Positions 21,401-30,957 of a stretch of DNA of 64,000 nt are shown piece after piece. The position numbers were made by a program, and so were the translations under genes. Source of the stretch: Zygnema cylindricum (lineage: Eukaryota; Streptophyta; Zygnematophyceae; Zygnematales; Zygnemataceae). The DNA is taken from NCBI GenBank assembly GCA_037447655.1, contig JBBHKE010001269.1:62001-126000 (forward strand), in the 5' to 3' direction. The notes beneath the pieces were generated by a model. It was not told the DNA's origin and did no database searches. It was given only the letters and a program-made list of their open reading frames with translations. The first letter of the stretch is position 1. The number at the start of each line of letters is the position of its first letter.

Positions 21401-22841
21401 AGTGGGTTTTCAAATTAAAACTTAACCCAGATAACACAATCGAGCGCTACAAGGCCCGACTAGTGGCAAAGGGATTTACACAAAAGGAGGGAATTGACTA
21501 CGAGGAAACCTTTGCCCCGGTGGTCAGATTTCCCTCCGTCCGCATAATTTTCAGCCTGGCAGCAGCGGAAGACATGGAAGTACACCAGATGGACATCAAA
21601 ACAGCCTTTTTGCATGGAGAATTGGAAGAGGAGATCTTCATGCGACAACGCGAAGGGTTTTTGGAAGAAGGAAAGGAGAGTAAGGTATGCCGACTGATTA
21701 AATCTCTTTATGGTTTGAAACAGGCGCCTCGACAGTGGAATAAGAAGCTTGATGAGTTTCTTACTGGTCTGGGATATATCCGGATCAACTTAGATCACTC
21801 AATCTATGTTTTTGAAGATGAGGAAGGTTTTATATTTATTGCAATTTATGTTGATGATTTGCTTGTTTTAAGTAAATCAATGGAAAAAATTAATAAACTG
21901 AAAACCGATCTTAAGGGGAGATTTGAAATGAAGGATATGGGGGAAGCAAAATATATTTTGGGAATTCAAGTAGAGAGAGATCGAAAAAGAAAAATTATAA
22001 GATTGACTCAAAAAGAAGCAATAGGGAACATGCTTGAAAAATTTCAAATGGATAAAGCTAATAGTTGTACAACTCCAATGGAATTGAAGAAGGGAAGTGA
22101 GGGGAGTGAGGAAGAAGGAGTCATAGTCTTAGACGAGGAATTATCTCCTGAAGAACAGAAGTTCATGCAGACTATTCCTTACAGGCAAGTAGTGGGAAGT
22201 CTAATCTATTTTATGAATTGTACCCGGCCGGATTTAGCTCAGCTGTAGGAGTGCTGAGTAGAAGTCTAAATGCTCCCACTAAGAGGGATTGGGAGGCAGC
22301 TAAGAGAGTTCTTCGATACTTGTTATGAACTAGGGATCTATGGTTTTATTTGGGTGGGGAGAATACTGACATCACTACATGGAGTGATGCTAGTTATGGT
22401 GATGCTCCGATGAGGAGATGCACTTCTGGATATGTATTATATGTGGGAGATGGGGCTTGCTGTTGGAGTAGCAAACAGCAAAAGGTTATTGCTCAATCCA
22501 CCATGGAGGCTGAGTATATGGCCTCTTGCTCTGCTGTTAAAGAATTGATGTGGGTCAAGTCTTTACTTGGTGAACTTGGTCATCTTAAGAGTGGTGTGCA
22601 GAAAATATTTTGTGATAATCAGGCAACAATTACTATTTTTGCCAATCCTAAACATCATTTTAAAGCCAAACATATAGACATTAGACTTATCTTTGTTAGA
22701 GAGAAAGTAGAAAATAAAATAATCAGTTTAGAGTACCGACCAGATAGTGAGATGGTAGCAGATATGATGACCAAACCTGTGCGTTCCCCTAAGCTAATTT
22801 TCTGCAAGGAGAAGTGTGGTCTGAAATTAAAGATTGACTAG
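18485..22841 (+). pseudogene. gag-pol polyprotein of Cop5 (lightly damaged)
   Basis: Gag begins at the LTR-internal ATG 18485 (MEVSEFQVMGPPSRV) and is open for about 290 codons. It then shifts frame near 19340, just before the CCHC knuckle (CHFCKKPGHYMAEC, about 19380-19425). Protease has an intact DSGAS near 19639. An extra T at about 19668 turns the next codons into a stop. Pre-integrase (HKRLGH...CSGC) is at 20030-20160. Integrase has D in LVHTDIW, D in KSDNGGEY and E in VAERLIRT; stops lie at 20241 and 20481 and a shift near 20645. Reverse transcriptase 21340-22000 has YVDD at 21847-21858. A 2-base loss near 22229 shifts the RNase H, which resumes from 22350 with WSDASYGD, EAEY and FCDNQ. 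Close relative of Cop3 and Cop10. Confidence 0.94.
18505..18519 (+). promoter_or_regulatory. Primer-binding site of Cop5
   Basis: GGTTATGGGCCCACC starts at the first base after the LTR. From memory, it is fully complementary to the GGTGGGCCCATAACC segment of plant initiator tRNA-Met around the CAT anticodon, not to the tRNA 3' end. The site is read through by the gag frame as VMGPP. Confidence 0.8.
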
Positions 22842-22854
22842 AAAACAAAGGGAG

Positions 22855-23900
22855 TGTAGAAATTAATGGTTTTTAAGTATTTTCTAGGTCTGAATAGAAA
22901 TAATGAAGCCGAGGCAGTCTACCTCTAACTTCTCTCTCCAACTCTCAAACTTGTCGCAGTCATTGACAAATTGGAGAGGAAGCTAGAGCCATGGCTACCT
23001 AGGCTATCCTGAGGTTTACGGGAAATTTATATTAGTCAAGGGATTAATTACTGAAAGGTATGTGCCGGCGACAGGATTTGATCTTGGTACCTGCCGGCAG
23101 TCACAAAGTAGATAGCCGGTAGCCTTAGCCGTTAAGTCTAGAAGTAGTCTTACATAGTATATAGTACGATAATGATTTAAACATGTACACGTAGGATAAA
23201 TCATTTAACTATAACTTTCAACGGGATACATAGATATGATAGTGTAAAAGTACGAATTGCGGTACGGATAAGAAATCAATACCGCGCATTGATTTCGTAA
23301 GCGAAACAAATACGACGCATGTATTTATTACGGCTACGATCAAATGCGAGTTTAATCGGACGGCCGGAATTAGCGCCGAGATCGCGGAAGAAGAATTCGC
23401 GGTTTGTGGGCATTGCCACATCGAATGACACGTGGCGATGTTACATTGGAGAGCGGCATCTCCGAGGATTAAAGGAGCGAATCCGGATATTCCACGTGTG
23501 GACATTTAGGCCATGTCGTACATTGTCCGTACATAAAGTACACCGGTAGCTGTACTTTTGCGTACGAACTGTATTTTGATTAGTTTCGTACATCAGTAGA
23601 TAGAGTCTGTGAGAGAGATAGGACTTAGAAAAATTAGAAGATAGGACCCTCTCTCCCAGAGAGCTTCTGTACAAAAGGTCAACTTTGACCCTCTATAACT
23701 TACTGCTCAGGGGAGCAAATTCAGAGATTCTTTTTGCTATCGACTCAGGAGAGTCTTGCCTTCACAAGGGTGAAGGTGGTCAGATTATTTGTCTTCCAGG
23801 GTGGCAGTTATTTTTGCTTAAACACAAAGGGGTCAGGATTATCCTAGAGGCTTTTTGGAAGCTGTCCACACTGAGGACTTATGGAGGTCTCATAGTTTCA
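22855..23900 (+). repeat. 3' LTR of Cop5 (1046 bp)
   Basis: Starts TGTAGAAATTAATGG after GGGAG and ends TAGTTTCA. It differs from the 5' copy only at scattered positions, so the insertion looks recent relative to its neighbours. It contains a second copy of the tRNA-like block at 23053-23140 and of the GTAC dyad near 23530-23570. Confidence 0.95.
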
Positions 23901-24222
23901 GAGGGCGGAAGCTGCTGCCATATATAAAGACTCCATTGTGGATTGAGCTGTAACTTTTTGTAATTTGCTATTCCTGCAGCAAGTTTTATCTCCAATTTTT
24001 GGAACAAAGCCGGTTGTAGATTTTCGGCTTGGCATGTCACCATAGCTAACGTTGCTCCACGTCTGTATTTTCACCCCTCCTCCTCCGAGTACAAGCTTAA
24101 GATTCCGAGTTCCTGCAAGATATCTCAGAACCCTTTTTGCTGCTTCTCAGTTTGCCCTTTTAAGATTTTGCAGACTTCTACTCATGACTCCCACAGCTGC
24201 TGCAATGTCAGGTCTTGGCTAC

Positions 24223-25692
24223 CTTTTTAAGCACTGAAATAAACTTCCTCCTCAAAACTAGCAGTAAAGACTCCTTTCCTAGTGCTAGTATCAAAACCCT
24301 TATCATCTAATACAGACGTAGAGATGAGGTTTTTGTTCAGCTCCGGAATAAACAATACATCGGAGAATTTAACTATGGATGTCTTTCCTTCTACTAACAT
24401 TTTCACATCTACCGATCCTACAAGAGTAGTAGTGACTATCCTCCCATCCCAGTACTCTTTCTCTACGGTGAGAATCTTTCTTATCTTAGTGAACAGGTGT
24501 TTATCCTTACACATGTGCATGGAGGCACCTGAATCTACAATCTAGCCTGCTTCACCTTTCAATCCACCAAAAGCACATTTTTGCTTTCGTGGAATTTCTA
24601 CCTCGTTTGTCGCTTCCAACTCCTCATCCAATAGGAACTCATCGTCTTCGTCTTCGGATTCCACCTCATATATTTGTGTCATTAAGGCATTTTTCTTTCC
24701 TCTCGGGGTTCCACCAATCTGCCCCTCCTTTAACTCAAGCTCGGTTAGCTTAGTGCACTCAGCTAAATAGTGCCCTGGATTTTTACAAAAATGACATAAA
24801 CCCTTCGGAGCACTTGGTCCGAACTCGTCGGTCTGATTTTTCTGCTCCCCACCTCTATAATTTCCAACCGGTCTCCGGGAATCCTTGTTCCTCCAATCGG
24901 ACCCAGCTGCTAAGGCTTGCCCACTCTTTCCTCCCCTTCGGATCTCAATTGTATTCTCGCGAACGAGAATCATTCCTACCACTAAGTTCGATATCCACCT
25001 TGAGTCCGACAAGTCCTCCACACGGTTGAATATGTTCTCGAACTCATCGGGTATCTTCATTAGTAAACAGTTAACCTTTTCTTTTTCACTAAAGTCTTTT
25101 CCCGCACTCTCTAGCTCCATTAAAAGTGTACCAAGCTCATTGCAAAAATCCAACATCTTCTCCCCTTTGTATACATACTTGTCAACTTTGTGATTAGCCA
25201 ATTGTTGTTGCTGAATCGTACCACTTTGGTACATCTCTATGAGAGCCATCCATAGATCGGATGCCTTTTCTACCTGCAAATGAGGACATGCAAGTCATTA
25301 AGTAAGATGGCGGAGGATGAAGTGATTTGCCGCAATATTGTTGAAGTCCGAGGTATCACGATCATTCTCGTCGTTCCTCCGAATAGGTGACATGAATGTT
25401 GAACCATTGCTATTGGTGTGGTCGTCTCCTTCTCCTTTCCTTCGTCCACCACCTCCCCTTCCTTTGTCTTCTTTGTTAAAGATGGATATGCATCTCTAGT
25501 GAATCTGCCTCCTGTTAACTGTGGAGGTATCCCAAGACTGGAGGGACGCCTCACCCGTCCACTCACTATTTCCCAAAACCGTTTCTCACATAGAGCTCCT
25601 ATCATCATACTTTCCCAGTATATGAAGCCAGCTCCATTGAATATAGACACCTTAGATGGTGGGCCCGTAACCTGCAACTTTGAGACCTCCAT
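24223..25692 (-). pseudogene. gag and protease part of Cop3
   Basis: Minus strand, starting at the LTR-internal ATG 25692 (MEVSKLQVTGPPSKV). Gag is in two frames (25692-25270 and 25279-24542), with a frameshift near 25275. A CHFCKNPGHYLAEC knuckle is near 24795-24755, and an acidic segment (SEDEDDEFLLDEELE) follows. A stop replaces the Trp before the protease motif (24542), which then reads DSGASMHMC near 24530-24505, and the frame stays open to 24227. The rest of the polyprotein resumes only at 16156. Equivalent to Cop5 18485-19960. Confidence 0.9.
25658..25672 (-). promoter_or_regulatory. Primer-binding site of Cop3
   Basis: On the minus strand GGTTACGGGCCCACC follows the 5' LTR end GTTGCA. 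One base differs from the GGTTATGGGCCCACC of Cop5, Cop8 and Cop10. This position helps fix the LTR boundary at 25673. Confidence 0.75.
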
Positions 25693-26410
25693 AAGACCTC
25701 AGAGAAAGAAGCTCACACGAAGCTTTTAGGATGACCCTCACCCCTTTGTCTTTTAGCACGAATAACTGCCACCCTGGCAAAAAAAAACTATGACCACCTT
25801 CACCCTTGTGAAGGCAAGACTCCCTTGAGTCGATAGCAAAAATAATCTATGAATTTGCACCCCTGAGCAGTAAGTTATGGAGGGTCCAATTTGACATTTT
25901 GTACAGAAGCTCTCTAGAAGAGAGGGTCCTTTCTACCAAATTTTGCGATGTATTTGTTTCGCTATCAAAACAAATGCGCGGTATTAATTTATTCTACGTA
26001 CTCGTTATCCGTACTTTTCATAAATGACTCTATGTATCTCGTATATAGATGCCGTTAAATGAATAAGCCTATATGTTAACATTTATATATTTATTAAACC
26101 CTATATCATTAATCACTAATCCTAGGCTAAATGAATGAGGCTACCGGCTCCTGGCGGCATTATCTATCTATATGTACTAGGATCAAATCCTGTAGGCGAC
26201 AGCTTTTCTTTTAGTAAATCAACTACTTTACTACCCCATAAATCTTTAAATAGCATAGGCAGCCATGGCACTAACTCTCTCTCCAATTTCTCAGTGACTG
26301 CAACAAGTGTGGGAGTTCGAGAGAGAAATTAGAGATAGACTACCTCGGCTTCTTTTTCTGCACTTTATTTTAGACCTAGAAAATACTAAAAGAAATCATC
26401 AATTTCTACA
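25673..26410 (-). repeat. 5' LTR of Cop3 with internal deletion (738 bp)
   Basis: Same family as the 1049-bp LTR at 13062-14110, but about 310 bases around the GTAC dyad and ACGTG region are missing at about 25945. The tRNA-like block (26128-26215) remains. On its other side is the RNase H end of a second pol copy, so this LTR serves two units, as expected after LTR-mediated recombination. Confidence 0.88.
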
Positions 26411-27062
26411 CTCCCCTAATTTTCTAGTCACTCTTTAATTTCAGACCTCACTTCTCCTTGCAAAAAATTAGCTTAGGGGAAGGCACAGGTTTGGTCATCA
26501 TATCTGCCACCATCTCGCTATCTGGTCTGTACTCTAAACTGATTATTTTGTTTTCTACTTTCTCTCTAACAAAGCTGAGTCTAATGTCTATGTGTTTGGT
26601 TTTAAAATGATGTTTAGGATTGGCAAAAATAGCGATCGCAGCCTCATTATCACAAAAAAAATTCTACACACCACTCTTAAGGTGACCAAGCTCACCAAGC
26701 AAAGACTTGACCCACATCAATTCTTTTAGAGCAGAGCAAGAGGCCATATACTCAGCCTCCATGGTGGACTAAGCAATAACCTTTTGCTGTTTGCTACTCC
26801 AACAGCAAGCCCCATCACCCACATATAATACATATCCAGAAGAACATCTCCTCATTAGAGCATCACCTAACTAGCATCACTCGAAGTAGTGATGTCAGTA
26901 TTCTCCCCACCCAAATGCAACCATAGATCCCTAGTTCCTATCAAATATCTAAGGACTCTCTTAGCAGCCTCCCTATCCTTGTTAGTGGGAGCATTTAGAC
27001 TTCTACTCAACACTCGTACAGCCGCAGCTAAATCCGGCCAGGTACAATTCATAAAATAGATT
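26411..27062 (-). pseudogene. RNase H fragment of unit 1 (minus strand)
   Basis: Minus-strand RNase H coding remnant starting at IYFMNCTWPDLAAAVRVLSR (27052 downwards) and ending in the polypurine tract before the LTR at 26410. Stops interrupt it, and the first catalytic motif reads TSSDAS where relatives have TWSDAS. Only the last 650 bases of pol are present. It joins an LTR-start fragment through a TTTTTTAAGG patch. Confidence 0.85.
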
Positions 27063-27080
27063 AAGGTTTTTTAAGGTTTT

Positions 27081-27119
27081 TTAGATTGAAAAATACTAAA
27101 AGAACCATCAATTTCTACA
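27081..27119 (-). repeat. LTR-start fragment joining RNase H to minisatellite (unit 1)
   Basis: The first roughly 40 bases of the 1.05-kb LTR family (minus-strand TGTAGAAATTGATGG onward) are cut at TTTTTCAATC and joined to pol through a short repeated AACCTT patch. Identical junctions occur at 40981-41022 and 45745-45795, and a variant at 43285-43332, showing common descent. Confidence 0.8.
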
Positions 27120-27828
27120 CAATTCCTCTAAGCAGTAAAAGTTTGTGTAATTTAGATAAAAATTCCTGTTAGCACTAAATTTTTTTGTAATTTAGAAAAC
27201 AATTTTTGTTAGCGTTAACAGTTTTTGTAAGTTAGGTAACAATTCATATTGCCGCTAACAGTTTGTGGAAGTTAAGCTACAATTCCTATTAGTGCTTACT
27301 GTTTGTGTAATTTAGATAACAATTCCTGTTAGCGATAACAGTTTGTGTTATTTAGATAACAATATGTTAGCGCTAATAGTTTGTGTAATTTAGACAACAA
27401 TTCCAATAAACGCTAATTGTTTTTGTAAGTTAGGAAACAATTCTTGTTAACGCTAATAGTTTTTGTAATTTACATAACAATTTGTATTAGAGCTTATAGT
27501 TTGTGAAAGTTAGGAAACAATTCCTGTTAGCGCTAACTGTTTGTGTAATTAAGATAACAATTTCAGTTAGCGCTAACAGTTTGTGTTAGTTAGGTAACAA
27601 TTCGTGTTAGCGCTAACAGTTTGTGTGAATAAGGTAACAACTCCTGTTAGTGCTAACATTTTGTGTAAGTTAGGTAACAATTCTTGTTAGCGTTAACAGT
27701 TTCTGTAATTAAGATATCAATTTATGATAGCGCTATTAGTTTGTGTAATTTAGATATCAATTTTTGTTAGCATTAACAATTTCTGTAAGTTAGGTAACAA
27801 TTCCTGTTAGCGCTAACACTTTTTGTGT
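27120..27828. repeat. Minisatellite block M4 (709 bp)
   Basis: Same 40-bp unit as M1 to M3. Starts CAATTCCTCTAAGCAG right at the LTR-start fragment and ends TTTTGTGT against the LTR at 27829. The last units, including the GATAGCGCTATTAG variant, match the last units of M3, M5 and M6. Confidence 0.93.
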
Positions 27829-28877
27829 TCCAACTTTGAGACCTCTATAGGACCTCAGAGTAGGCAGCTCACACGAAGACTCAAGGATAACCCTGACTCA
27901 TTTGTCTTTCAGCACGAATAACTGCCACCCTTGCAGACAAAAACTCTAACCACCTTCACCCTTGTGAAGGCAAGACTCCCTTGAGTCCATAGCAAAATAT
28001 AATCTTTGAATTTGATCCCCTGACCAGTAAGTTATGGAGGGTCAAAGTTGACCTTTTGTACATAAGCTCTCTTGGAGAGAGGGTCCTATCTACCTAATTT
28101 TTCTAAGTCCTATCTCTCTCTAAAACTCTATCTACTCACGTACGTCGCGAATCATATTAGTGTACCGTACAGAAAGGTACAGCTATCAATGTACTTTATG
28201 TACAAACATTGTACGACATGACCAAAATGTTCACACGTGTATTTTTTGGATTCTTTTTCGTAATCCATGGGGATGCAGAAATCCAATGTTGTGGTTCCAT
28301 GAGTCATCCGATGTGGCGGCGACCATAAACCGCAGAAATCTTCTTCCGCAATCTCGACATTCTTTGCGGCCATCTGATTGAATGCTGATTTTAATCATAG
28401 CCGTCATAAATATTTGCGATGAATTTGTTTCGCTATCGAAACAAATGCGCGGTACATATTTATTCTCCATACTGTAATCCGTACTTTTCATAACACACTC
28501 AATGTATCTCGTATAAAGTTGCCGTTAAATGAATTAGCCTATATGTTAACATTTTTATATTTATTAAACCTTATATCGTTTATCACTAATCCTAGGCTAA
28601 ATGGATGAGGCTAATGGCTATTGGCGACATTATCTATCCATAGGTACCAGGATCAAATATTGTAGGCGACTGCTTTCTTTTTAGTAAATCAACTACTTTA
28701 CTACCTTGTAAATCTCTGCATAGCATAGGCAATCATGGCACTAGCTCTCTCTCCAACTTCTCAGTGACTGCAACAAGTGTGGGAGTTGGAGAGAGAAGTT
28801 AGAGACAGACTGCCTCGGCTTCTTTCTATATTCCAATTTAGACCTAGAAAATAATAAAATAACCATCGATTTCTACA
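27829..28877 (-). repeat. LTR of unit 1 (1049 bp)
   Basis: Homologous along its length to the Cop3 3' LTR, with the usual inverted repeat and tRNA-like block (28592-28685). Its terminal GTTGCA has decayed to GTTGGA. The polypurine tract and pol that should follow at 28878 are replaced by unrelated sequence, marking a breakpoint. Confidence 0.9.
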
Positions 28878-28920
28878 CCCTTCACCTGTATTTTTCACTT
28901 TGAAATTTTAAACAGCAGCC

Positions 28921-30231
28921 ATGGATTTTCCATCCAAACGAACCACACGTCCACGTAGCAATATTTCACGCAACACTATTCCACGCCGTGAACAACAAAA
29001 CGAGGAAGAAGAAGAAGAAGAAGGGGAGGAAATTGCTACGCAGTTGGTACAGGGACGGCCAGAGAGGATGAGAGGACCTCCTTCGACACCCTTTGAATAT
29101 CACTATGATTTTCTAGGGCCATTAGATACTTCCAATAGCAAGGAAGGTAAGCCATCCAAACACTCTACAGAAGAATCCATAGTCAACGGAGATGAACCAT
29201 CATAGGACGCTACTTCTTCAGAGCACACCATGGAGGGGGACTTGAAAGTCGACAAATTCGAAGGAGAGGCCTTTACAGAGGACAATCAATCAGCCGAAAG
29301 CACAGAGGGACTAGAAGAAGTTGTGTATGAAAGTGGGGACGAGGTATTCGGTGTTGCTTTTTCACGGTTTCCTCAACAATAAGGGTTAACAATAGTGAAT
29401 GGGAACAAAGAAGTGTTATCGCCAATCAACCATAGGCCAGAGGAACCAGATTGGCTCTTCCCTGCACTTGAAAGGCAATATGATGCCATGGACGCATTTT
29501 TTCTCCATCCCTCTCACTTCATTCACCCTATGATGCCATGGACGCATTTTTTCTCCATCCCTCTCACTTCATTCACCCTAGGGATTGGCCTCCACACTGG
29601 AGGTACTACAATCCTGGAGGGGTTCGGGCCTCAAGCAGCAGACGACCTACGCCGGAACCCTTAACCATTTCGCCTGACACGCCCGCACATCCCACTTGGA
29701 TGTACATGTCGACGGATGACAATAATACTTCCTTCGCGGCATTCGCATCGTTCGACATCACAGATATCCGTCTCCATTGGATTAGACACCGAAGGGGTGT
29801 CTATGAGTTTGATGTTCGTGAGTTTTTGAGGGTACACCATATTTAGGACCCAGGACTCAGTGGCATTCTCTGCCAGTTTAAGTAGACAGAAGAGGCCCAA
29901 TATTCTATTAAAAAGAAGGAGAAGGTATTAAAGCGCATTCGAAATTATAGGAGGGAGGAGTTCGAAATCCGCCTCCGAGATATTGTTAGGGTTCCTCAAC
30001 CTAATCCGGCATCGCAACCGAGGGGAGGAAGGGGTCCTCCACCGAAACAGGCACCACACCGACGGGAAGGCGATATATCGTTCGAATATTTACTCCAAAA
30101 GTTCAGCGAAATCTAGCGAGAAGTGGTCCATCTTCGTGGAGAAGTCGTCCATCTTCGGCGAAAAGTCACCAGACTTCGGCAATCGGTTATCCAAGAGGAT
30201 GGAGGAGAGAATGGTAGGGAGGGAGGGATAG
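28921..30231 (+). pseudogene. Pseudogene of an unrecognised protein of about 420 residues
   Basis: From ATG 28921 one frame can be followed to 30231 if in-frame stops (29203, 29380, 29844, 29883, 30115) and one 50-bp duplication (29481-29580) are allowed for. The N-terminus is basic and Ser/Arg-rich with a glutamate run near residues 25-36 (NEEEEEEEGEE). The middle is acidic and Ser-rich, followed by an aromatic stretch (PRDWPPHWRYY). A WIRHRRGVYEFDVREFLRV segment follows. The C-terminal third is basic (YRREEFEIRLRD), then a proline/glycine segment and a heptad-like coiled coil (REVVHLRGEVVHLRRKVTRL). It has no copia domain. It lies between two LTRs, so it may be cargo of a non-autonomous element, a foreign gag, or a captured host exon. 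Confidence 0.5.
29481..29580 (+). repeat. Perfect 50-bp tandem duplication inside the pseudogene
   Basis: Bases 29481-29530 and 29531-29580 are identical (each begins TGATGCCATGGACGC and ends TTCATTCACCCTA). Since 50 is not a multiple of three, the duplication shifts the reading frame: the frame before it and the frame after it match if one copy is ignored. The two copies show no difference, so the event is recent. Confidence 0.95.
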
Positions 30232-30299
30232 AGGGAGGGAGAGAGGAAAGGAGGGGTAGAGAGGGAGGGAGAGGGGGGAAAAGAGAGGGAGGGGGGGAT
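30196..30299. repeat. GA-rich purine tract at a junction
   Basis: About 100 bases of almost pure purine on the plus strand (GGGAGG, GAGAGG and AAAGGAGG runs) between the end of the pseudogene and the truncated Cop6 LTR. It may be an expanded simple repeat formed at or near the breakpoint. Confidence 0.8.
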
Positions 30300-30300
30300 G

Positions 30301-30957
30301 GGCTGCCTTGGCGTTTCGGAAGCCGCCACTCCGGATGATACGTGGCGACATCATACGTGGTTGCGGAATTACCGGAGTGCAAGACAACAAGCTCGAATGT
30401 GACAGATGTCACCTGTATGGCCTGTCGTACATCTACCGTACAAAAAGTACACCGGCGCCTGTACTTTTCAGTACGGTATAGTCTTGTGATTGGCGCCGCA
30501 CTTCATTAGAAGAGGTTTTAGAGAGGGAATACGACTTAGAATATTTTTGTTAGTTAGCCGCCTCTCCCAGAGAGCATCTTGTATAAAAGGCAAAATTTGG
30601 CCAGACATATCTATCAATTTACTTGACCATTTTCAGTAATTCTTTTTGTTGCCGACTCAACAAAGTCCAAGCTACACACTGGTGTAGTCGGTCAGAGTTT
30701 TTTCTTGCCAAGGTGGCTATATTTTTAAGGGAAAGTCAACGTGGGTGAATGTGTCCAAAAACTCATATTCTAACTTTGCATTATGTGGTGGAACTGAGCA
30801 CACAGAAAGTCTTATATCAGAGGGGTGAAGCTATAATGGGTTTGTGATTGTAAAGGGGTCAGTCGTTAGGGTTTATATCAACTTGGAGTTGGCACTATCT
30901 AGATAAGCTTATTTTGGATCTGCGATTTCTGTGGGCTATGGAGCACACAGAATTTCA
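30301..30957 (+). repeat. Truncated 5' LTR of Cop6
   Basis: Homologous to the part of the 3' LTR from about 34315 onward and ends AGAATTTCA before the primer-binding site. Roughly the first 490 bases, including the tRNA-like block, are missing. The truncation point touches the GA-rich tract. Confidence 0.88.
30435..30588 (+). promoter_or_regulatory. Cop6 LTR promoter with the clearest GTAC palindrome
   Basis: Bases 30435-30477 form a 43-bp nested palindrome: ACCGTAC...GTACGGT outside, AAAGTAC...GTACTTT inside, around ACCGGCGCCT. ATTGGCGCC follows at about 30489, then CTCTCCCAGAGAG just before TATAAAA at 30582-30588. This is the best preserved example of the promoter layout shared by several families. 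Confidence 0.7.

Larger units (their letters stand above)
17458..23900 (+). mobile_element. Cop5: full-length copia element with perfect target duplication
   Basis: 6443 bp, LTRs of 1047 and 1046 bp that look nearly identical, and GAGGG on both sides (17453-17457 and 23901-23905). It carries a primer-binding site, the whole gag-pol with some frameshifts and stops, and a polypurine tract. It is inserted in Cop4, which lies in Cop3, and is therefore the youngest of the three. Confidence 0.96.
16157..24222 (-). mobile_element. Cop4: truncated copia 3' end inserted in Cop3, split by Cop5
   Basis: A minus-strand fragment of a different family: an RNase H segment (24222 to 23906, continuing 17457 to about 17150), polypurine tract and a full 3' LTR (17136 to 16157). 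The 5' part is absent. The fragment begins near the TRPDIAAAVGV coding region and joins Cop3 protease DNA right after AAAGGTAGCC. Cop5 lies inside its RNase H region, flanked by GAGGG on both sides. No matching duplication flanks Cop4 itself, so it arrived truncated or was cut back later. Confidence 0.82.
17150..24222 (-). pseudogene. RNase H remnant of Cop4, in two pieces
   Basis: Two coding pieces interrupted by Cop5: 24222-23906 holds a TDIAAAVGVMSRSL-like start and the TWS...YGDMPSRKSTTGF segment. The part 17457-17150 holds WCDNQAAISIASNPNHHFKSKHIDV and a decayed C-terminus ending just before the polypurine tract. Stops and frameshifts are present. Sequence is closer to Cop2 and Cop7 (YGDMPSR) than to Cop3 (YGDAPMR). 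Confidence 0.8.
13062..26410 (-). mobile_element. Cop3: old minus-strand copia element split by later insertions
   Basis: Read on the minus strand: 5' LTR (26410 to 25673), gag and protease (25692 to 24223), then Cop4, which itself contains Cop5, then pol (16156 to 14111) and 3' LTR (14110 to 13062). Most of the integrase domain is missing at the Cop4 junction, so a deletion accompanied or followed that insertion. There is no target-site duplication: left of the 3' LTR is minisatellite, and right of the 5' LTR is the RNase H end of another copy sharing that LTR. Confidence 0.85.

Noticed and set aside
16157-24222. Cop4 as a complete element
   Set aside because: Only RNase H and one LTR are present and no target duplication flanks it.
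30113-30412. Proline/serine-rich open frames on the minus strand at 30090-30412
   Set aside because: They are translations of the complement of the GA-rich tract.
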